Part shown: in pieces, positions 25,331 through 34,461 of the stretch
Layout of the letters: every line of letters begins with the position of its first letter
How positions within the stretch are numbered: position 1 is the stretch's first letter
Source: Mycolicibacter longobardus
Lineage (GTDB): Bacteria; Actinomycetota; Actinomycetes; Mycobacteriales; Mycobacteriaceae
Assembly (NCBI RefSeq): GCF_002102265.1
Contig: NZ_LQPG01000014.1
Coordinates: 1 to 64,000 of the forward strand
Length of the DNA: 64,000 nt
Direction: 5' to 3'
Notes under the pieces: generated by a model
Seen by the model: the letters and a program-made list of their open reading frames with translations, nothing else
What the model was told of the DNA's origin: nothing
Database searches by the model: none
Made by a program: the position numbers and the translations under genes

Positions 25331-28087
25331 CTACCCGGCGTCAACGGCCACGACACCGCGCAAAACCGTGTCGATCGCCTGTTTCGCCGTCGACCGCAGA
25401 TCCGGGTCGGGCGCGGCATTGCGCAACTGATCCAGCAGGTCGAGCACCTGGCGGCACCAACGCACGAAGTCACCCGCCGACAGCAGCGTCGCACCTCCCG
25501 CCGCGTCCGAAGCAGCCAACGCCGAGGCCAGATCGCCGGTGCGGGCCCAGCGGTACACCGCGGCGACAAACCCGTCGTCGGGTTCGCGGGTCGGGGTGAT
25601 TCCATGGCGGCGTTCATCGGTGCGCAGGGCCGCGGAGAGCTTGCGGGTCTGCTGCAGGGCCCGGCGCACCGGTTCGGTGGGCGCTTGCAGGGCCGGTGGC
25701 CCGCCGGGACCGTCCGCCCCGCGTGTCTCGTAGAGCACCGCGGAGACCACTGCGGCCAGCTCCGGGGGTTTGAGGCCGTCCCACGCCCCGGTGCGCAGGC
25801 ATTCGGCGACCAAAAGGTCACTCTCGCTGTAGATTCGGGCCAGCATCCGGCCGTCGTCGGTCACCTTCGGGTCGCTGCCTCCGGTGTTGGTGATGAAGCC
25901 GCGTTCGGACAGCAGCCCGACGATCCGGTCGAAGGTGCGCGCCAGCGAGTTGGTGGCCGCTTCGACCTTCCTGCGCAACTGCGCGTTGTCGCCCTCCACA
26001 CGCAGGTACCGCTCGGCGATACGCACCTGAGCCTCGCGATCGCCCGCCGCGTGAACGGGATGGTCGCGCATGCGCTGCCGCAGGGCCGCCAGCTCCGGAT
26101 CCACCGGTGCGTCCGGCGGGTCGCCGCCGCGCCGGCCGCGCTGCGCGGGTACCGCCAGGCCGGCCGCCGCCGATCGCAGTGCCGAGGCCAGGTCGCGGCG
26201 GACCCGCGGCTGACGGTGCTCCACCCGCTTGGGCAGGCTCATGGTGCCGATCGGCGGTGTGGCGCCGGAGTAGTCCGCCGAGGAGATCCGGCCCGCCCAG
26301 CGGTGTTCGGTGAGCACCAGCGGCCGCGGTTCATCCGAATCCCGGTCGGCCTGCAGCACCACCGCCAGCCCGCCGCGGCGGCCGTGGCTGATGTTGATGA
26401 TGTCCCCGCGCCGTAGCGCTGCCAGGGCGTCACCGGCAGCCCGTCGACGCTGCAATCGCGAGGCACGCGCCTGGGCGCGTTCGCGTTCGGAGATCTGCGC
26501 GCGCAGCCGGGCGTAGTCGAGCACCCCCGAGTCGCGGCCGCCGAACTCGGCGGCGATCTCGTCGAGCGTGCGCTCGCCACGCTCGGCACTGCGTACCAGG
26601 CCCACGACGGACCGGTCGGCCTGGTACTGGGCGAACGACTGCTCCAGCAGCCGGTGGGCCTGCTCGGGACCCATATGCTGCACCAGGTTGATCGTCATGT
26701 TGTAGGACGGCGCGAAGGAACTGCGTAGCGGGAAGGTACGGGTGGACGCCAACCCGGCCACCTGGTCGGGGTCGGCGGTGCTCTCCCCGGGGTGCCAGAG
26801 CACCACCGCATGGCCTTCGACGTCGATGCCGCGCCGCCCGGCCCGCCCGGTCAACTGCGTGTACTCCCCCGGCGTCAGCGCCGCGTGCTGTTCGCCGTTG
26901 AACTTCACCAACCGTTCGAGAACCACGGTGCGAGCGGGCATGTTGATACCCAACGCCAAAGTCTCGGTGGCGAATACGGCTTTGACCAGACCCGCGGCGA
27001 ACAGCTCCTCGACGGTGTGGCGAAACACCGGCAACAGGCCGGCGTGATGGCCTGCCAGCCCGCGCAGCAGCCCCTCCCGCCATTCGTAGTAACCCAGGAC
27101 CTCCAGGTCTTCGTCGGCGAGGTCGCCGCAACGATGGTCGATGACCTCGGCGATCCGCGCCCGCTCGTCTTCGGTGGTCAACCGCAGCGGTGAGCGCAGG
27201 CACTGTTTGACCGCGGCGTCGCAGCCCGCTCGGGAGAACACGAAGGTGATCGCGGGCAGCAGACCGGCCGAGTTCAGCGCCGCGATCACGTCCGGGCGCA
27301 TCGGCGGCCGGTAGCTCAGCCGGCCGGCACGGTCCGTGCCACGCCGCCGGGAGCTGCCCCAGTCGGTGAGCCGGTCGGCCTCCCGGCGATGGGCGATATG
27401 GCGCAACAACTGTGGGTTGACCCGCGGCCGGCCCTTGGCGTCGGGAGCCTGCGAGTCGGGTCGGGTCTCGAACAGGTCGAAGAGCCGCTTGCCCACCATC
27501 ATGTGCTGCCACAGCGGAACCGGACGGTGTTCGTCGACCACCACGGTGGTGTCACCACGCACCGTCTGGATCCAGCCGCCGAACTCCTCGGCATTGCTCA
27601 CCGTTGCCGACAGGCTGACCAGCCGCACCTCGTCGGGCAGGTGCAGGATGACCTCCTCCCAGACCGCGCCGCGCATCCGGTCGGCCAGGAAGTGCACCTC
27701 GTCCATCACCACATGGGAAAGCCCTTGCAGTGCAGGCGAATCCGCGTAGAGCATATTGCGCAGCACCTCGGTGGTCATCACCACCACGGGTGCGCCGGCG
27801 TTGATCGACAGGTCGCCGGTCAAAAGGCCGACCCGGCCCTTGCCGTAGCGGGCGACCAGGTCGGTGTGCTTCTGGTTGCTCAGCGCCTTGATCGGCGTGG
27901 TGTAGAAGCACTTTCCGCCGCCGGCCAGGGCCAGGTGCACCGCGAACTCGCCCACGACGGTCTTGCCCGCACCGGTGGGCGCGCACACCAGCACGCCCCG
28001 GCCGTCCTGCAGGGCCTGGCATGCCCGGCGCTGGAAGTCGTCCAGACCGAAAGGCAGTTCCGCGGCGAACCGGTTCAGCTCGGTCAT
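25331..28087 (-). CDS. helY: Ski2-like DEAD/DEVH-box helicase HelY
   Basis: 918-residue superfamily 2 helicase. Motif I is APTGAGKT (about residues 36-43), motif II is DEVH, motif III is SLSAT, and motif VI is YTQLTGRAGRRGID. The C-terminal part (LARIYSESDLLVAECLRTGAWDGL and beyond) matches the DSHCT domain of the Ski2/Mtr4 group. It probably unwinds RNA or DNA in the cytoplasm. It lies 33 nt downstream of tatC on the same strand (Rv2092c order). Confidence 0.94.
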   Translation of the reverse strand: MTELNRFAAELPFGLDDFQRRACQALQDGRGVLVCAPTGAGKTVVGEFAVHLALAGGGKCFYTTPIKALSNQKHTDLVARYGKGRVGLLTGDLSINAGAPVVVMTTEVLRNMLYADSPALQGLSHVVMDEVHFLADRMRGAVWEEVILHLPDEVRLVSLSATVSNAEEFGGWIQTVRGDTTVVVDEHRPVPLWQHMMVGKRLFDLFETRPDSQAPDAKGRPRVNPQLLRHIAHRREADRLTDWGSSRRRGTDRAGRLSYRPPMRPDVIAALNSAGLLPAITFVFSRAGCDAAVKQCLRSPLRLTTEDERARIAEVIDHRCGDLADEDLEVLGYYEWREGLLRGLAGHHAGLLPVFRHTVEELFAAGLVKAVFATETLALGINMPARTVVLERLVKFNGEQHAALTPGEYTQLTGRAGRRGIDVEGHAVVLWHPGESTADPDQVAGLASTRTFPLRSSFAPSYNMTINLVQHMGPEQAHRLLEQSFAQYQADRSVVGLVRSAERGERTLDEIAAEFGGRDSGVLDYARLRAQISERERAQARASRLQRRRAAGDALAALRRGDIINISHGRRGGLAVVLQADRDSDEPRPLVLTEHRWAGRISSADYSGATPPIGTMSLPKRVEHRQPRVRRDLASALRSAAAGLAVPAQRGRRGGDPPDAPVDPELAALRQRMRDHPVHAAGDREAQVRIAERYLRVEGDNAQLRRKVEAATNSLARTFDRIVGLLSERGFITNTGGSDPKVTDDGRMLARIYSESDLLVAECLRTGAWDGLKPPELAAVVSAVLYETRGADGPGGPPALQAPTEPVRRALQQTRKLSAALRTDERRHGITPTREPDDGFVAAVYRWARTGDLASALAASDAAGGATLLSAGDFVRWCRQVLDLLDQLRNAAPDPDLRSTAKQAIDTVLRGVVAVDAG

Positions 28088-28120
28088 GCCGGCACGTTGT
28101 CCCCGCGCACGGGCCAGGGG

Positions 28121-29029
28121 TTACTCATGCGGTGCCGTGACGGGTTCGGGCGCCTCGATCGGCGAGGCTTCGTCGTCACGAAGCTGTGTGGCGGCCGCGC
28201 GCTTGGCCTTGCGCTTGTCGTGCAGCCGGGCGATCTGGATGGCGAACTCCTGCAGCAGAGTCAGCGTGCAGCCGAGCACGATCATCGAGAACGGGTCCGA
28301 TCCGGGGGTGAAGAACGCCGCGAACACGAACATCGCGAAGATCAGCCCGCGACGCCACTCCTTGAGCCGCTCGTAGCTGAGCACACCGACCATATTGAGC
28401 ATGACGATCAGCAGTGGGAACTCGAAGCTGATCCCGAACACCACCAACAGATTCAGCAGGAACCCGAAATAGCGGTCACCGGACAGGGCGGTCACCTGGA
28501 CGTCGCTGCCGACCGTCAGCAGAAATCCCAGCGCCTTGGACAGCACCAGGTAGGCCAGGATCGCGCCGGTGACGAACAGAACGGCTGCCGACACCACGAA
28601 CGCCACCGCAAAGCGGCGCTCCTTGCGGTACAGCCCCGGCGTGATGAACGCCCACAGTTGGTAGAACCAGACCGGACAGGCCAGCACGATTCCGGCGGCC
28701 AAACCCACCTTGAGCCGCAACATGAACTGGTCGAACGGTGCGGTGGCCAGCAACCTGCACTGCCCGTCGGGGCCGATCGCCGCGCGCGATGAGGCCGGCA
28801 GCTCGCAGTACGGGTGGCGCAGCCACTCGCCGAGGCTCTCCAGCCCGAAGAACGGCCGGGTGTACCAGATGAACCCGATGATCGTGGTGAGCACGATCGC
28901 GGCCAGCGAGATCAGCAGCCGGGTCCGCAGCTCACGCAGGTGATCGACGAGGGACATCGTCCCGTCGGGGTTGGTGCGGCTGCGCCGCAGACGCGGATCC
29001 AGCCGCCGCAGAGCTCCGAGCGTGCGCAC
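28121..29029 (-). CDS. tatC: Sec-independent protein translocase TatC
   Basis: 302-residue core receptor of the twin-arginine translocase. It has the N-terminal [16 protein letters not shown] motif, six predicted helices, the conserved [27 protein letters not shown] region (first periplasmic/cytoplasmic loops) and a charged C tail. It recognises Tat signal peptides such as that of the sugar-binding lipoprotein in this window. GTG start; the next gene upstream is tatA. Confidence 0.96.
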   Translation of the reverse strand: MRTLGALRRLDPRLRRSRTNPDGTMSLVDHLRELRTRLLISLAAIVLTTIIGFIWYTRPFFGLESLGEWLRHPYCELPASSRAAIGPDGQCRLLATAPFDQFMLRLKVGLAAGIVLACPVWFYQLWAFITPGLYRKERRFAVAFVVSAAVLFVTGAILAYLVLSKALGFLLTVGSDVQVTALSGDRYFGFLLNLLVVFGISFEFPLLIVMLNMVGVLSYERLKEWRRGLIFAMFVFAAFFTPGSDPFSMIVLGCTLTLLQEFAIQIARLHDKRKAKRAAATQLRDDEASPIEAPEPVTAPHE

Positions 29030-29068
29030 AGTCGAATGGGACGCGGTCGCCGCGACGGCGGGACCGGG

Positions 29069-29293
29069 CTACGCCGACTGGCCGCCGGCCGCCGGCGGAT
29101 CGATCCGCTCGGACTGGACGGTGGTAGCGGTCGAATCCGGCTTGCCGTCGTTCTGCAGCTCGCGAACCTCGGACTTGAAGATGCGCAGCGACTTACCGAG
29201 CGAGCGCGCAGCGTCGGGCAGTCGCTTGGCGCCGAACAAGATGATCACGGCGACGGCGAGGATCGCCAGGTGCGACGGTCCTAAAGCGTTCAC
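29069..29293 (-). CDS. tatA: Sec-independent protein translocase TatA
   Basis: 74-residue pore-forming Tat component. It has one N-terminal helix ([19 protein letters not shown]), the FG hinge, an amphipathic helix ([20 protein letters not shown]) and a short polar tail. GTG start at 29293 with GGAGG 8 nt upstream. It lies 39 nt upstream of tatC and 64 nt downstream of pafC on the same strand. Confidence 0.96.
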   Translation of the reverse strand: MNALGPSHLAILAVAVIILFGAKRLPDAARSLGKSLRIFKSEVRELQNDGKPDSTATTVQSERIDPPAAGGQSA

Positions 29294-29357
29294 TTTGGTT
29301 ACCTCCAGACGTCGCCACGATGCTACCGCAGCTCAGGAAGGCGGACGCGCAACGCGG

Positions 29358-30305
29358 CTAGGTGGCCGCGGTGTAGGCCGCCACCGCTGCCACCGCGGCC
29401 TCGCGCACCCCGGCGACCAGCGACTCCGGCGCCAGCACCTGCACCTCGTCGCCCATTCCCAGCAACAGCCGCGTCAGCCATTCATCGGAGGCATAGGTCA
29501 TCTCCGCCTCGCACCAACCGTCGGGCAACTCGCGGACCACCTGCATCGGGTAGTACTCGAACATCCAGGCCGCCGAGGGTGCCACCCGCACGGTGGCGAC
29601 CGGCAGCGACGGGTCGGCGTCGAACAGCGAGGTGTCGGTTTCGGCCTGCCGCGCCGGTTCCGGCGGTGCCGACGGCTCGTCGAGCAGCTGCGCGTCGTCG
29701 ATGCGGTCGAATCGGAACAACCGCACCCCCTCGGACTGGCGGCACCAGGCCTCCAGGTAGCTGTGCACGCCGATCAGCGCCACCCGGATCGGATCGACGA
29801 CCCGATGCGACATGCTGTCGCGGGACGCGGCGTAGTAGTCGATGCCCAGCGCACGACCGCGGTGCACACCCTCACGGACCACATCGGCCGCGGACTCGTC
29901 GTGCCCGACGGACGCGGGTGCCGAAGGCGCCGCAGCGCCGGCGGCTTCTTCGATCTTGGCGATCGCGCTGCGCGCGGCGCGCGGGTCGACGATGCCGGGC
30001 ATCTCGACCAGGGCCCGCAGCGCCATCAGCATGGCCGCCGCCTCCCGTGACGTCAGTCGCAGCGGCCGATCCACCCCCGCGGACTCGTACACATCCAGGC
30101 GGTCCTCGTAGAACGTCACGTCGATCAGATCGCCAGGCCCATATCCGGGCAACCCGCACATCACCAAATGCCCCAGATCCGTCTGCAGCTGGGGCAGGCT
30201 CACGCCGAGCTCCGCGGCGGCCTGCTTCTTGCTGATCCCGGGACGAGCCTGCAGATATGGCACCATGTTCAGCATCCGCACCAGGCGTTTCGACAGTTGG
30301 CTCAC
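29358..30305 (-). CDS. pafC: WYL-domain transcriptional regulator PafC
   Basis: 315 residues with an N-terminal winged helix (RLVRMLNMVPYLQARPGISKKQAAAELGV) and a WYL domain (GIDYYAASRDSMSHRVVDPIRVALIGVHSYLEAWCRQSEGVRLFRFDRI). With PafB it forms a single-strand-DNA-responsive activator of the RecA-independent mycobacterial DNA damage response. It overlaps pafB by 4 nt. Confidence 0.95.
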   Translation of the reverse strand: MSQLSKRLVRMLNMVPYLQARPGISKKQAAAELGVSLPQLQTDLGHLVMCGLPGYGPGDLIDVTFYEDRLDVYESAGVDRPLRLTSREAAAMLMALRALVEMPGIVDPRAARSAIAKIEEAAGAAAPSAPASVGHDESAADVVREGVHRGRALGIDYYAASRDSMSHRVVDPIRVALIGVHSYLEAWCRQSEGVRLFRFDRIDDAQLLDEPSAPPEPARQAETDTSLFDADPSLPVATVRVAPSAAWMFEYYPMQVVRELPDGWCEAEMTYASDEWLTRLLLGMGDEVQVLAPESLVAGVREAAVAAVAAYTAAT

Positions 30306-31297
30306 GCGGACACCTCCCCGACCCGGGCGCTCAGCCGGGCCATGACGTCGTCGCGCAGCGAGGACGGCTCCAGCACGACGGCGTCGGCCCCGTACCCGGC
30401 GATCTCCCGAGCCAGCCGGTCGTAGGTGCCGATGTCCACGCCGACGACGTCACCGTCGCGGCCCGCCAGGTTCTGGCGTGCCAGTACCGTGCCGGCCCGG
30501 CGCAGCGCCACCGCACGCCCGTCGGCAACCCAGATGCGCGCCTGCAGACCACTGGGCTTGTCGCCGACGGCGTCGGCGACGATCTGGCGCAGATCAGCGG
30601 TCTCGGGGCGGGTGACGGCGCCGGTTGGTCCGATCGACCGCACCTCGGGCGCGATCCGCGACATCCGGAAGGTGCGCACCGCATCGCGGTCGCGGTCATG
30701 ACCGACCAGGTACCAGCGACCGCCGTGGGTGACCACTCCCCACGGCTCGACCGTGCGGGTGACGTAGGGCTCCACCGGTGACGGGCGGTGATCGAACTGC
30801 ACCGCCTGTCCCGCCTGCACGGCGTCCATCAGGGCACCCAGTGCCGGCTCGGCCTGATGGATCCCCGGGAGCGCCGCGGGTGCCGCCACCAGCACGTCGG
30901 CTCGATCCGGGTCCACTTCGACGCCGGCGGCGTGCAGTTTGGCCACCGCGCCTTCGGCATTGGCCCGCAACTCCGGCGACTGCCACAACTCAACCGCCAC
31001 CGCGACCGCGGCGGCCTCCTCGCTGCTGAGCTCGATGGCCGGCAGCGCGTAAGCGTCGGGGTTGATGCGGTACCCGTCCACCGTGTCGAACACCGAGGTC
31101 CTGCCGGTCTCCAAGGGAATGCCCAGATCACGCAGCTCGTTCTTGTCGCGCTCGAACATCCGGGAGAACGCGGCGTCGCTGGGGCTGTCGTCGTAGCCCT
31201 TCACGCTGGCGCGGATCTTGTCCGCGGTGAGGTAGCTGCGAGTGGACAGCAGCGCGATGACGAGATTCAGTAGTCGTTCGACTTTGGCGGTAGCCAT
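30302..31297 (-). CDS. pafB: WYL-domain transcriptional regulator PafB
   Basis: 331 residues: N-terminal winged helix (RLLNLVIALLSTRSYLTADKIRASVKGYD), a linker with helical segments, and a WYL core (QFDHRPSPVEPYVTRTVEPWGVVTHGGRWYLVGHDRDRDAVRTFRMSRI). Partner of PafC. A -10 TATCCT at 31306-31311 (minus strand), 8 nt before ATG 31297, suggests pafBC has its own leaderless promoter separate from pafA. Confidence 0.95.
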   Translation of the reverse strand: MATAKVERLLNLVIALLSTRSYLTADKIRASVKGYDDSPSDAAFSRMFERDKNELRDLGIPLETGRTSVFDTVDGYRINPDAYALPAIELSSEEAAAVAVAVELWQSPELRANAEGAVAKLHAAGVEVDPDRADVLVAAPAALPGIHQAEPALGALMDAVQAGQAVQFDHRPSPVEPYVTRTVEPWGVVTHGGRWYLVGHDRDRDAVRTFRMSRIAPEVRSIGPTGAVTRPETADLRQIVADAVGDKPSGLQARIWVADGRAVALRRAGTVLARQNLAGRDGDVVGVDIGTYDRLAREIAGYGADAVVLEPSSLRDDVMARLSARVGEVSA

Positions 31298-31305
31298 GAC
31301 AAGAG

Positions 31306-31311
31306 AGGATA
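31306..31311 (-). promoter_or_regulatory. -10 element of pafBC
   Basis: TATCCT on the minus strand ends 8 nt before the pafB ATG, with no Shine-Dalgarno between. This fits a leaderless start and would let pafBC be expressed independently of pafA and of the secreted-protein gene upstream. Confidence 0.5.
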
Positions 31312-31334
31312 TGCGTTGCCGGTCGCCCGACAGC

Positions 31335-31826
31335 TCAGATACGGCCAGCCGGCGAGCATGTCATCCCATGGAAGTCCCAGGTGCTGCACTGATAATCAGC
31401 GAACTGGGGATCCTGGTCGCTCAAATACCACGGAAGATCGCTGCGCACCGTCACTTTGGCGCCGTAGACGCCCGGATACAGCGGCATCAACCGATCATCG
31501 TTGGGGAATGACACCGAGAAGTTGTCGCCGTTGTGCACCTCGCGGGTCTCGGAGTAGCTCATGGTGTGCTCCGGACCGGCCACTTCGATCGGAGACCCCG
31601 AAGAGGTCAGATGCATCTGAAAGTCCAGCGGCGCGCTGGGCAGATCGGTCCGGCAATCGCTGACGTCAACCCTGCTGCCCATGTAGTCGACACCCTCGAC
31701 CGAATAGACGAACGGCTTGGCGACGCTGAACTGGCACTCGACGAAACCGTCCGCATGCGCGGCCGGTGCGACTGCCGGCGTGGCACTCAGCATGATGAGC
31801 GCGGCGAGGCCGCTGATCCGAAACAT
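31335..31826 (-). CDS. small secreted protein of unknown function between pafA and pafB
   Basis: 163 residues with a clear Sec signal peptide (FRISGLAALIMLSATPAVAPAAHA, cleavage likely after AHA). The mature part is about 138 residues with cysteines in ECQFSV, DCRTD, QCSTW and TCSPAG, probably forming two disulfides, and a beta-rich pattern. I do not recognise the family. It lies 19 nt after the pafA stop and 37 nt before pafB on the same strand. No Shine-Dalgarno is obvious; a GGGGTACCCC palindrome sits just upstream of the ATG. Confidence 0.75.
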   Translation of the reverse strand: MFRISGLAALIMLSATPAVAPAAHADGFVECQFSVAKPFVYSVEGVDYMGSRVDVSDCRTDLPSAPLDFQMHLTSSGSPIEVAGPEHTMSYSETREVHNGDNFSVSFPNDDRLMPLYPGVYGAKVTVRSDLPWYLSDQDPQFADYQCSTWDFHGMTCSPAGRI

Positions 31827-31845
31827 CGCTGGGGTACCCCGGCGC

Positions 31846-33204
31846 CTACATGCTCGCGATCAGGCGCTTGACCCGCTCATCGACCGACCGGAACGGGTCC
31901 TTGCACAGCACGGTGCGCTGGGCCTGGTCGTTGAGCTTGAGGTGCACCCAGTCGACGGTGAAGTCGCGGCCCGCGGCCTGGGCGGCACTGATGAACTCGC
32001 CGCGCAGCTTGGCGCGCGTGGTCTGCGGCGGGGTGTCGACGGCTTCGTCGACGTCTTCGTCGGTGGTGATCCGGGTGGCCAGACCCTTGCGCTGCAGCAG
32101 ATCGAACACCCCGCGGCCCCGCTTGATGTCGTGATAGGCCAGGTCCAACTGGGCGATCTTCGGATCAGACAGCTCCATGTTGTAGCGATCCTGGTAGCGC
32201 TGGAACAGCTTTCGCTTGATCACCCAGTCGATCTCGGTGTCCACCTTGGCGAAGTCCTGGGTCTCGACGGCGTCGAGCTGGCGGCCCCACAGGTCGATGA
32301 CCTGCTCGAGCTGCGGGTTGCTGGCCCGGGTCTGCACGTAGTCCACGGCTCGCCCGTAGTACTCGCGCTGGATGTCCAGGGCACCGGCCTGACGTCCGCC
32401 GGCCAGGCGCACCGGCCGCCGGCCGGTGACGTCGTGACTGACCTCGCGGATCGCCCGGATCGGGTTGTCCAGTGAGAAGTCCCGGAAAGACACCCCGGCC
32501 TCGATCATCTCCAGCACCAGTGCCGCGCTGCCGACCTTGAGCAGGGTGGAGGTCTCCGACATGTTGGAGTCTCCGACGATGACGTGCAGGCGCCGGTACT
32601 TCTCGGCGTCGGCGTGCGGCTCGTCGCGGGTATTGATAATGGGGCGTGATCGGGTCGTTGCGCTGGAGACACCCTCCCAGATGTGCTCGGCGCGCTGCGA
32701 CAAGCAGAAGGTGGCCGCCTTGGGGGTCTGCAGCACCTTGCCGGCCCCGCAGATCAGCTGGCGGGTCACCAGGAACGGCAGCAGCACATCGGAGATCCGG
32801 GAGAACTCCCCGGCCCGCACGATCAGGTAGTTCTCGTGGCAGCCGTAGGAGTTGCCGGCCGAGTCGGTGTTGTTCTTGAACAGATAGATGTCGCCGCCGA
32901 TGCCCTCGTCGGCCAGCCGCTGCTCGGCGTCGATCAGCAGGTCCTCGAGCACCCGTTCGCCGGCCCGGTCGTGGGTGACCAGCTGAATCAGGTTGTCGCA
33001 TTCGGCGGTGGCGTACTCCGGATGGCTGCCCACATCGAGGTACAACCGAGCCCCGTTGCGCAGGAACACATTCGAGCTTCGGCCCCATGACACCACCCGG
33101 CGGAACAGATACCGCGCCACCTCGTCGGGCGACAGCCTCCGATGACCGTGGAAGGTGCAGGTGACACCGAACTCGGTCTCGATGCCCATGATTCTGCGCT
33201 GCAC
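31846..33204 (-). CDS. pafA: Pup-protein ligase PafA
   Basis: 452-residue carboxylate-amine ligase that attaches the C-terminal Glu of Pup to substrate lysines, marking them for the mycobacterial proteasome. The N terminus [16 protein letters not shown] carries the metal-binding Glu of the E-T-E-F-G motif; [18 protein letters not shown] and [12 protein letters not shown] are conserved. I start at GTG 33204, giving exactly the M. tuberculosis length; a -10 TACGCT lies 7 nt upstream. The pup, dop and proteasome genes are not in the window. Confidence 0.97.
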   Translation of the reverse strand: MQRRIMGIETEFGVTCTFHGHRRLSPDEVARYLFRRVVSWGRSSNVFLRNGARLYLDVGSHPEYATAECDNLIQLVTHDRAGERVLEDLLIDAEQRLADEGIGGDIYLFKNNTDSAGNSYGCHENYLIVRAGEFSRISDVLLPFLVTRQLICGAGKVLQTPKAATFCLSQRAEHIWEGVSSATTRSRPIINTRDEPHADAEKYRRLHVIVGDSNMSETSTLLKVGSAALVLEMIEAGVSFRDFSLDNPIRAIREVSHDVTGRRPVRLAGGRQAGALDIQREYYGRAVDYVQTRASNPQLEQVIDLWGRQLDAVETQDFAKVDTEIDWVIKRKLFQRYQDRYNMELSDPKIAQLDLAYHDIKRGRGVFDLLQRKGLATRITTDEDVDEAVDTPPQTTRAKLRGEFISAAQAAGRDFTVDWVHLKLNDQAQRTVLCKDPFRSVDERVKRLIASM

Positions 33205-33211
33205 GTCATTG

Positions 33212-33217
33212 AGCGTA
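33212..33217 (-). promoter_or_regulatory. -10 element of pafA
   Basis: TACGCT on the minus strand, followed by 7 nt and the pafA GTG. It implies a leaderless pafA transcript. It also places the promoter immediately beside the junction with pdtaR. Confidence 0.55.
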
Positions 33218-33265
33218 CTGGTTGAACCACCGCAAGGGTGGTCAGGCTCGCACCGGCGCGGTTGG

Positions 33266-33889
33266 TCAGGCCGGCGGGTTGGGCGCGGGGTCGAGGTTCT
33301 CCAGCACGACTTCGGCCACCTGGCGCATGGTGGTCCGCTTGTCCATCGCCGCTCGCTGGATCCACTTGAACGCCTCGGGTTCGCTGAGACCCTGGGTGGA
33401 CTGCAGCACGCCCTTCGCCCGCTCGACGAGCTTGCGGGTTTCCAGTTGCTCCGCCAGGGTGCTGACCTCGCGCTCCAGGGCCTTGATCTCATCAGACCGG
33501 CTGACCGCCAGCTCGATGGCCGGGACCAGATCACCGGCGGAGAACGGTTTGACCAGGTAGGCCATCGCCCCGGCATCGCGGGCTCGTTCCACCAGGTCGC
33601 GTTGGCTGAACGCGGTGAGGATGACGATGGGTGCGATGCGCTTGGCGGCGATCTCGGAGGCCGCGTCGATGCCGTCGCGGCGCGGCATCTTCACGTCGAG
33701 GATCACCAGGTCCGGCCGCAACAGCTCGGCCAACTCGACCGCTTCCTGGCCGTCGCCGGCCTCGCCGACCACCTCGTAGCCCTCTTCACGCAGCATCTCG
33801 GCGAGATCCAGCCGGATCAGCGCCTCATCCTCGGCGATCAGGACCCGCCGGGCCGGGCGGGTGCTGCTGTCGGCTGTGGGCTCGGTCAT
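33266..33889 (-). CDS. pdtaR: response regulator with ANTAR RNA-binding domain, PdtaR
   Basis: 207 residues. The receiver domain (residues about 15-130) has [14 protein letters not shown], the phospho-acceptor Asp in [12 protein letters not shown], Thr in VILTAF and Lys in YLVKPFS. The C-terminal ANTAR domain ([27 protein letters not shown]) binds RNA hairpins to control termination. This matches Rv1626/PdtaR, partner of the kinase PdtaS. A run of six G lies directly before ATG 33889. The kinase gene is not in the window. Confidence 0.93.
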   Translation of the reverse strand: MTEPTADSSTRPARRVLIAEDEALIRLDLAEMLREEGYEVVGEAGDGQEAVELAELLRPDLVILDVKMPRRDGIDAASEIAAKRIAPIVILTAFSQRDLVERARDAGAMAYLVKPFSAGDLVPAIELAVSRSDEIKALEREVSTLAEQLETRKLVERAKGVLQSTQGLSEPEAFKWIQRAAMDKRTTMRQVAEVVLENLDPAPNPPA

Positions 33890-33969
33890 CCCCCCATTCT
33901 GTCGCGGCTGCCGGCTGGGGCAACAGTGAGGGGCATCGTCTAAGGTGGGAACCCGCGCGTCAGCGCCGG

Positions 33970-34046
33970 GCCCTCGTATCCCAACTGGCAGAGGAAACGG
34001 ATTCAAAACCCGTACAGTGTGAGTTCGAATCTCACCGAGGGCACCA
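33970..34046 (+). tRNA. tRNA-Leu (anticodon CAA)
   Basis: The acceptor arms GCCCTCG (33970-33976) and CGAGGGC (34036-34042) pair fully, with A and an encoded CCA following. The T arm GTGAG/CTCAC encloses TTCGAAT. The anticodon loop is TTCAAAA (34002-34008) with anticodon CAA, reading UUG. The D stem has three good pairs plus a mismatch. The variable region is only 5 nt, unlike the long arm usual for leucine tRNAs, so the amino-acid identity rests on the anticodon alone. Confidence 0.88.
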
Positions 34047-34058
34047 GGAAAACACCGC

Positions 34059-34385
34059 TCAGCGCGGCGAATACATGATCACGCCCACCCCGATCAGACA
34101 GATCAGCGCGCCGAGGATGTCGGCGCGGTCGGGCCGGAATCCGTCGAACACCATCCCCCAGGCCAGTGAGCCCGCGACGAACACCCCGCCGTAGGCGGCC
34201 AGGATCCGGCCGAACTGCGCGTCGGGCTGCAGGGTGGCAACGAAGCCGTACAACCCCAGGGCGATCACCCCGGCTCCGGCCCACAGCAGGCCGCGATGTT
34301 CACGCACCCCCTGCCACACCAGCCAGGCCCCGCCGATCTCCGCGACGGCGGCCAGCACGAACAGCGCGACGGAACGCATCACCAT
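34059..34385 (-). CDS. YnfA family (UPF0060) membrane protein
   Basis: 108 residues with four membrane helices ([77 protein letters not shown]). The DMT-like string [11 protein letters not shown]...LAAYGGVF is typical of YnfA. Role uncertain, possibly small-molecule efflux. ATG 34385 has -10 TAGGGT 8 nt upstream on the minus strand, so probably leaderless and divergent from the cyclase gene. Confidence 0.88.
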   Translation of the reverse strand: MVMRSVALFVLAAVAEIGGAWLVWQGVREHRGLLWAGAGVIALGLYGFVATLQPDAQFGRILAAYGGVFVAGSLAWGMVFDGFRPDRADILGALICLIGVGVIMYSPR

Positions 34386-34461
34386 GCCCGGTGACCCTAG
34401 ACGGCCGCGGTCCCCCGGTGAAACCACCAACCGCCCAGTTCACCGCATTAGGCTGTCCCTT
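34386..34461. promoter_or_regulatory. divergent promoters of the YnfA-like gene and adenylyl cyclase gene
   Basis: Minus-strand TAGGGT (34394-34399) sits 8 nt before the YnfA ATG, and plus-strand TAGGCT (34449-34454) sits 7 nt before the cyclase GTG. Neither gene has a convincing Shine-Dalgarno in this 76-bp gap. Confidence 0.5.
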
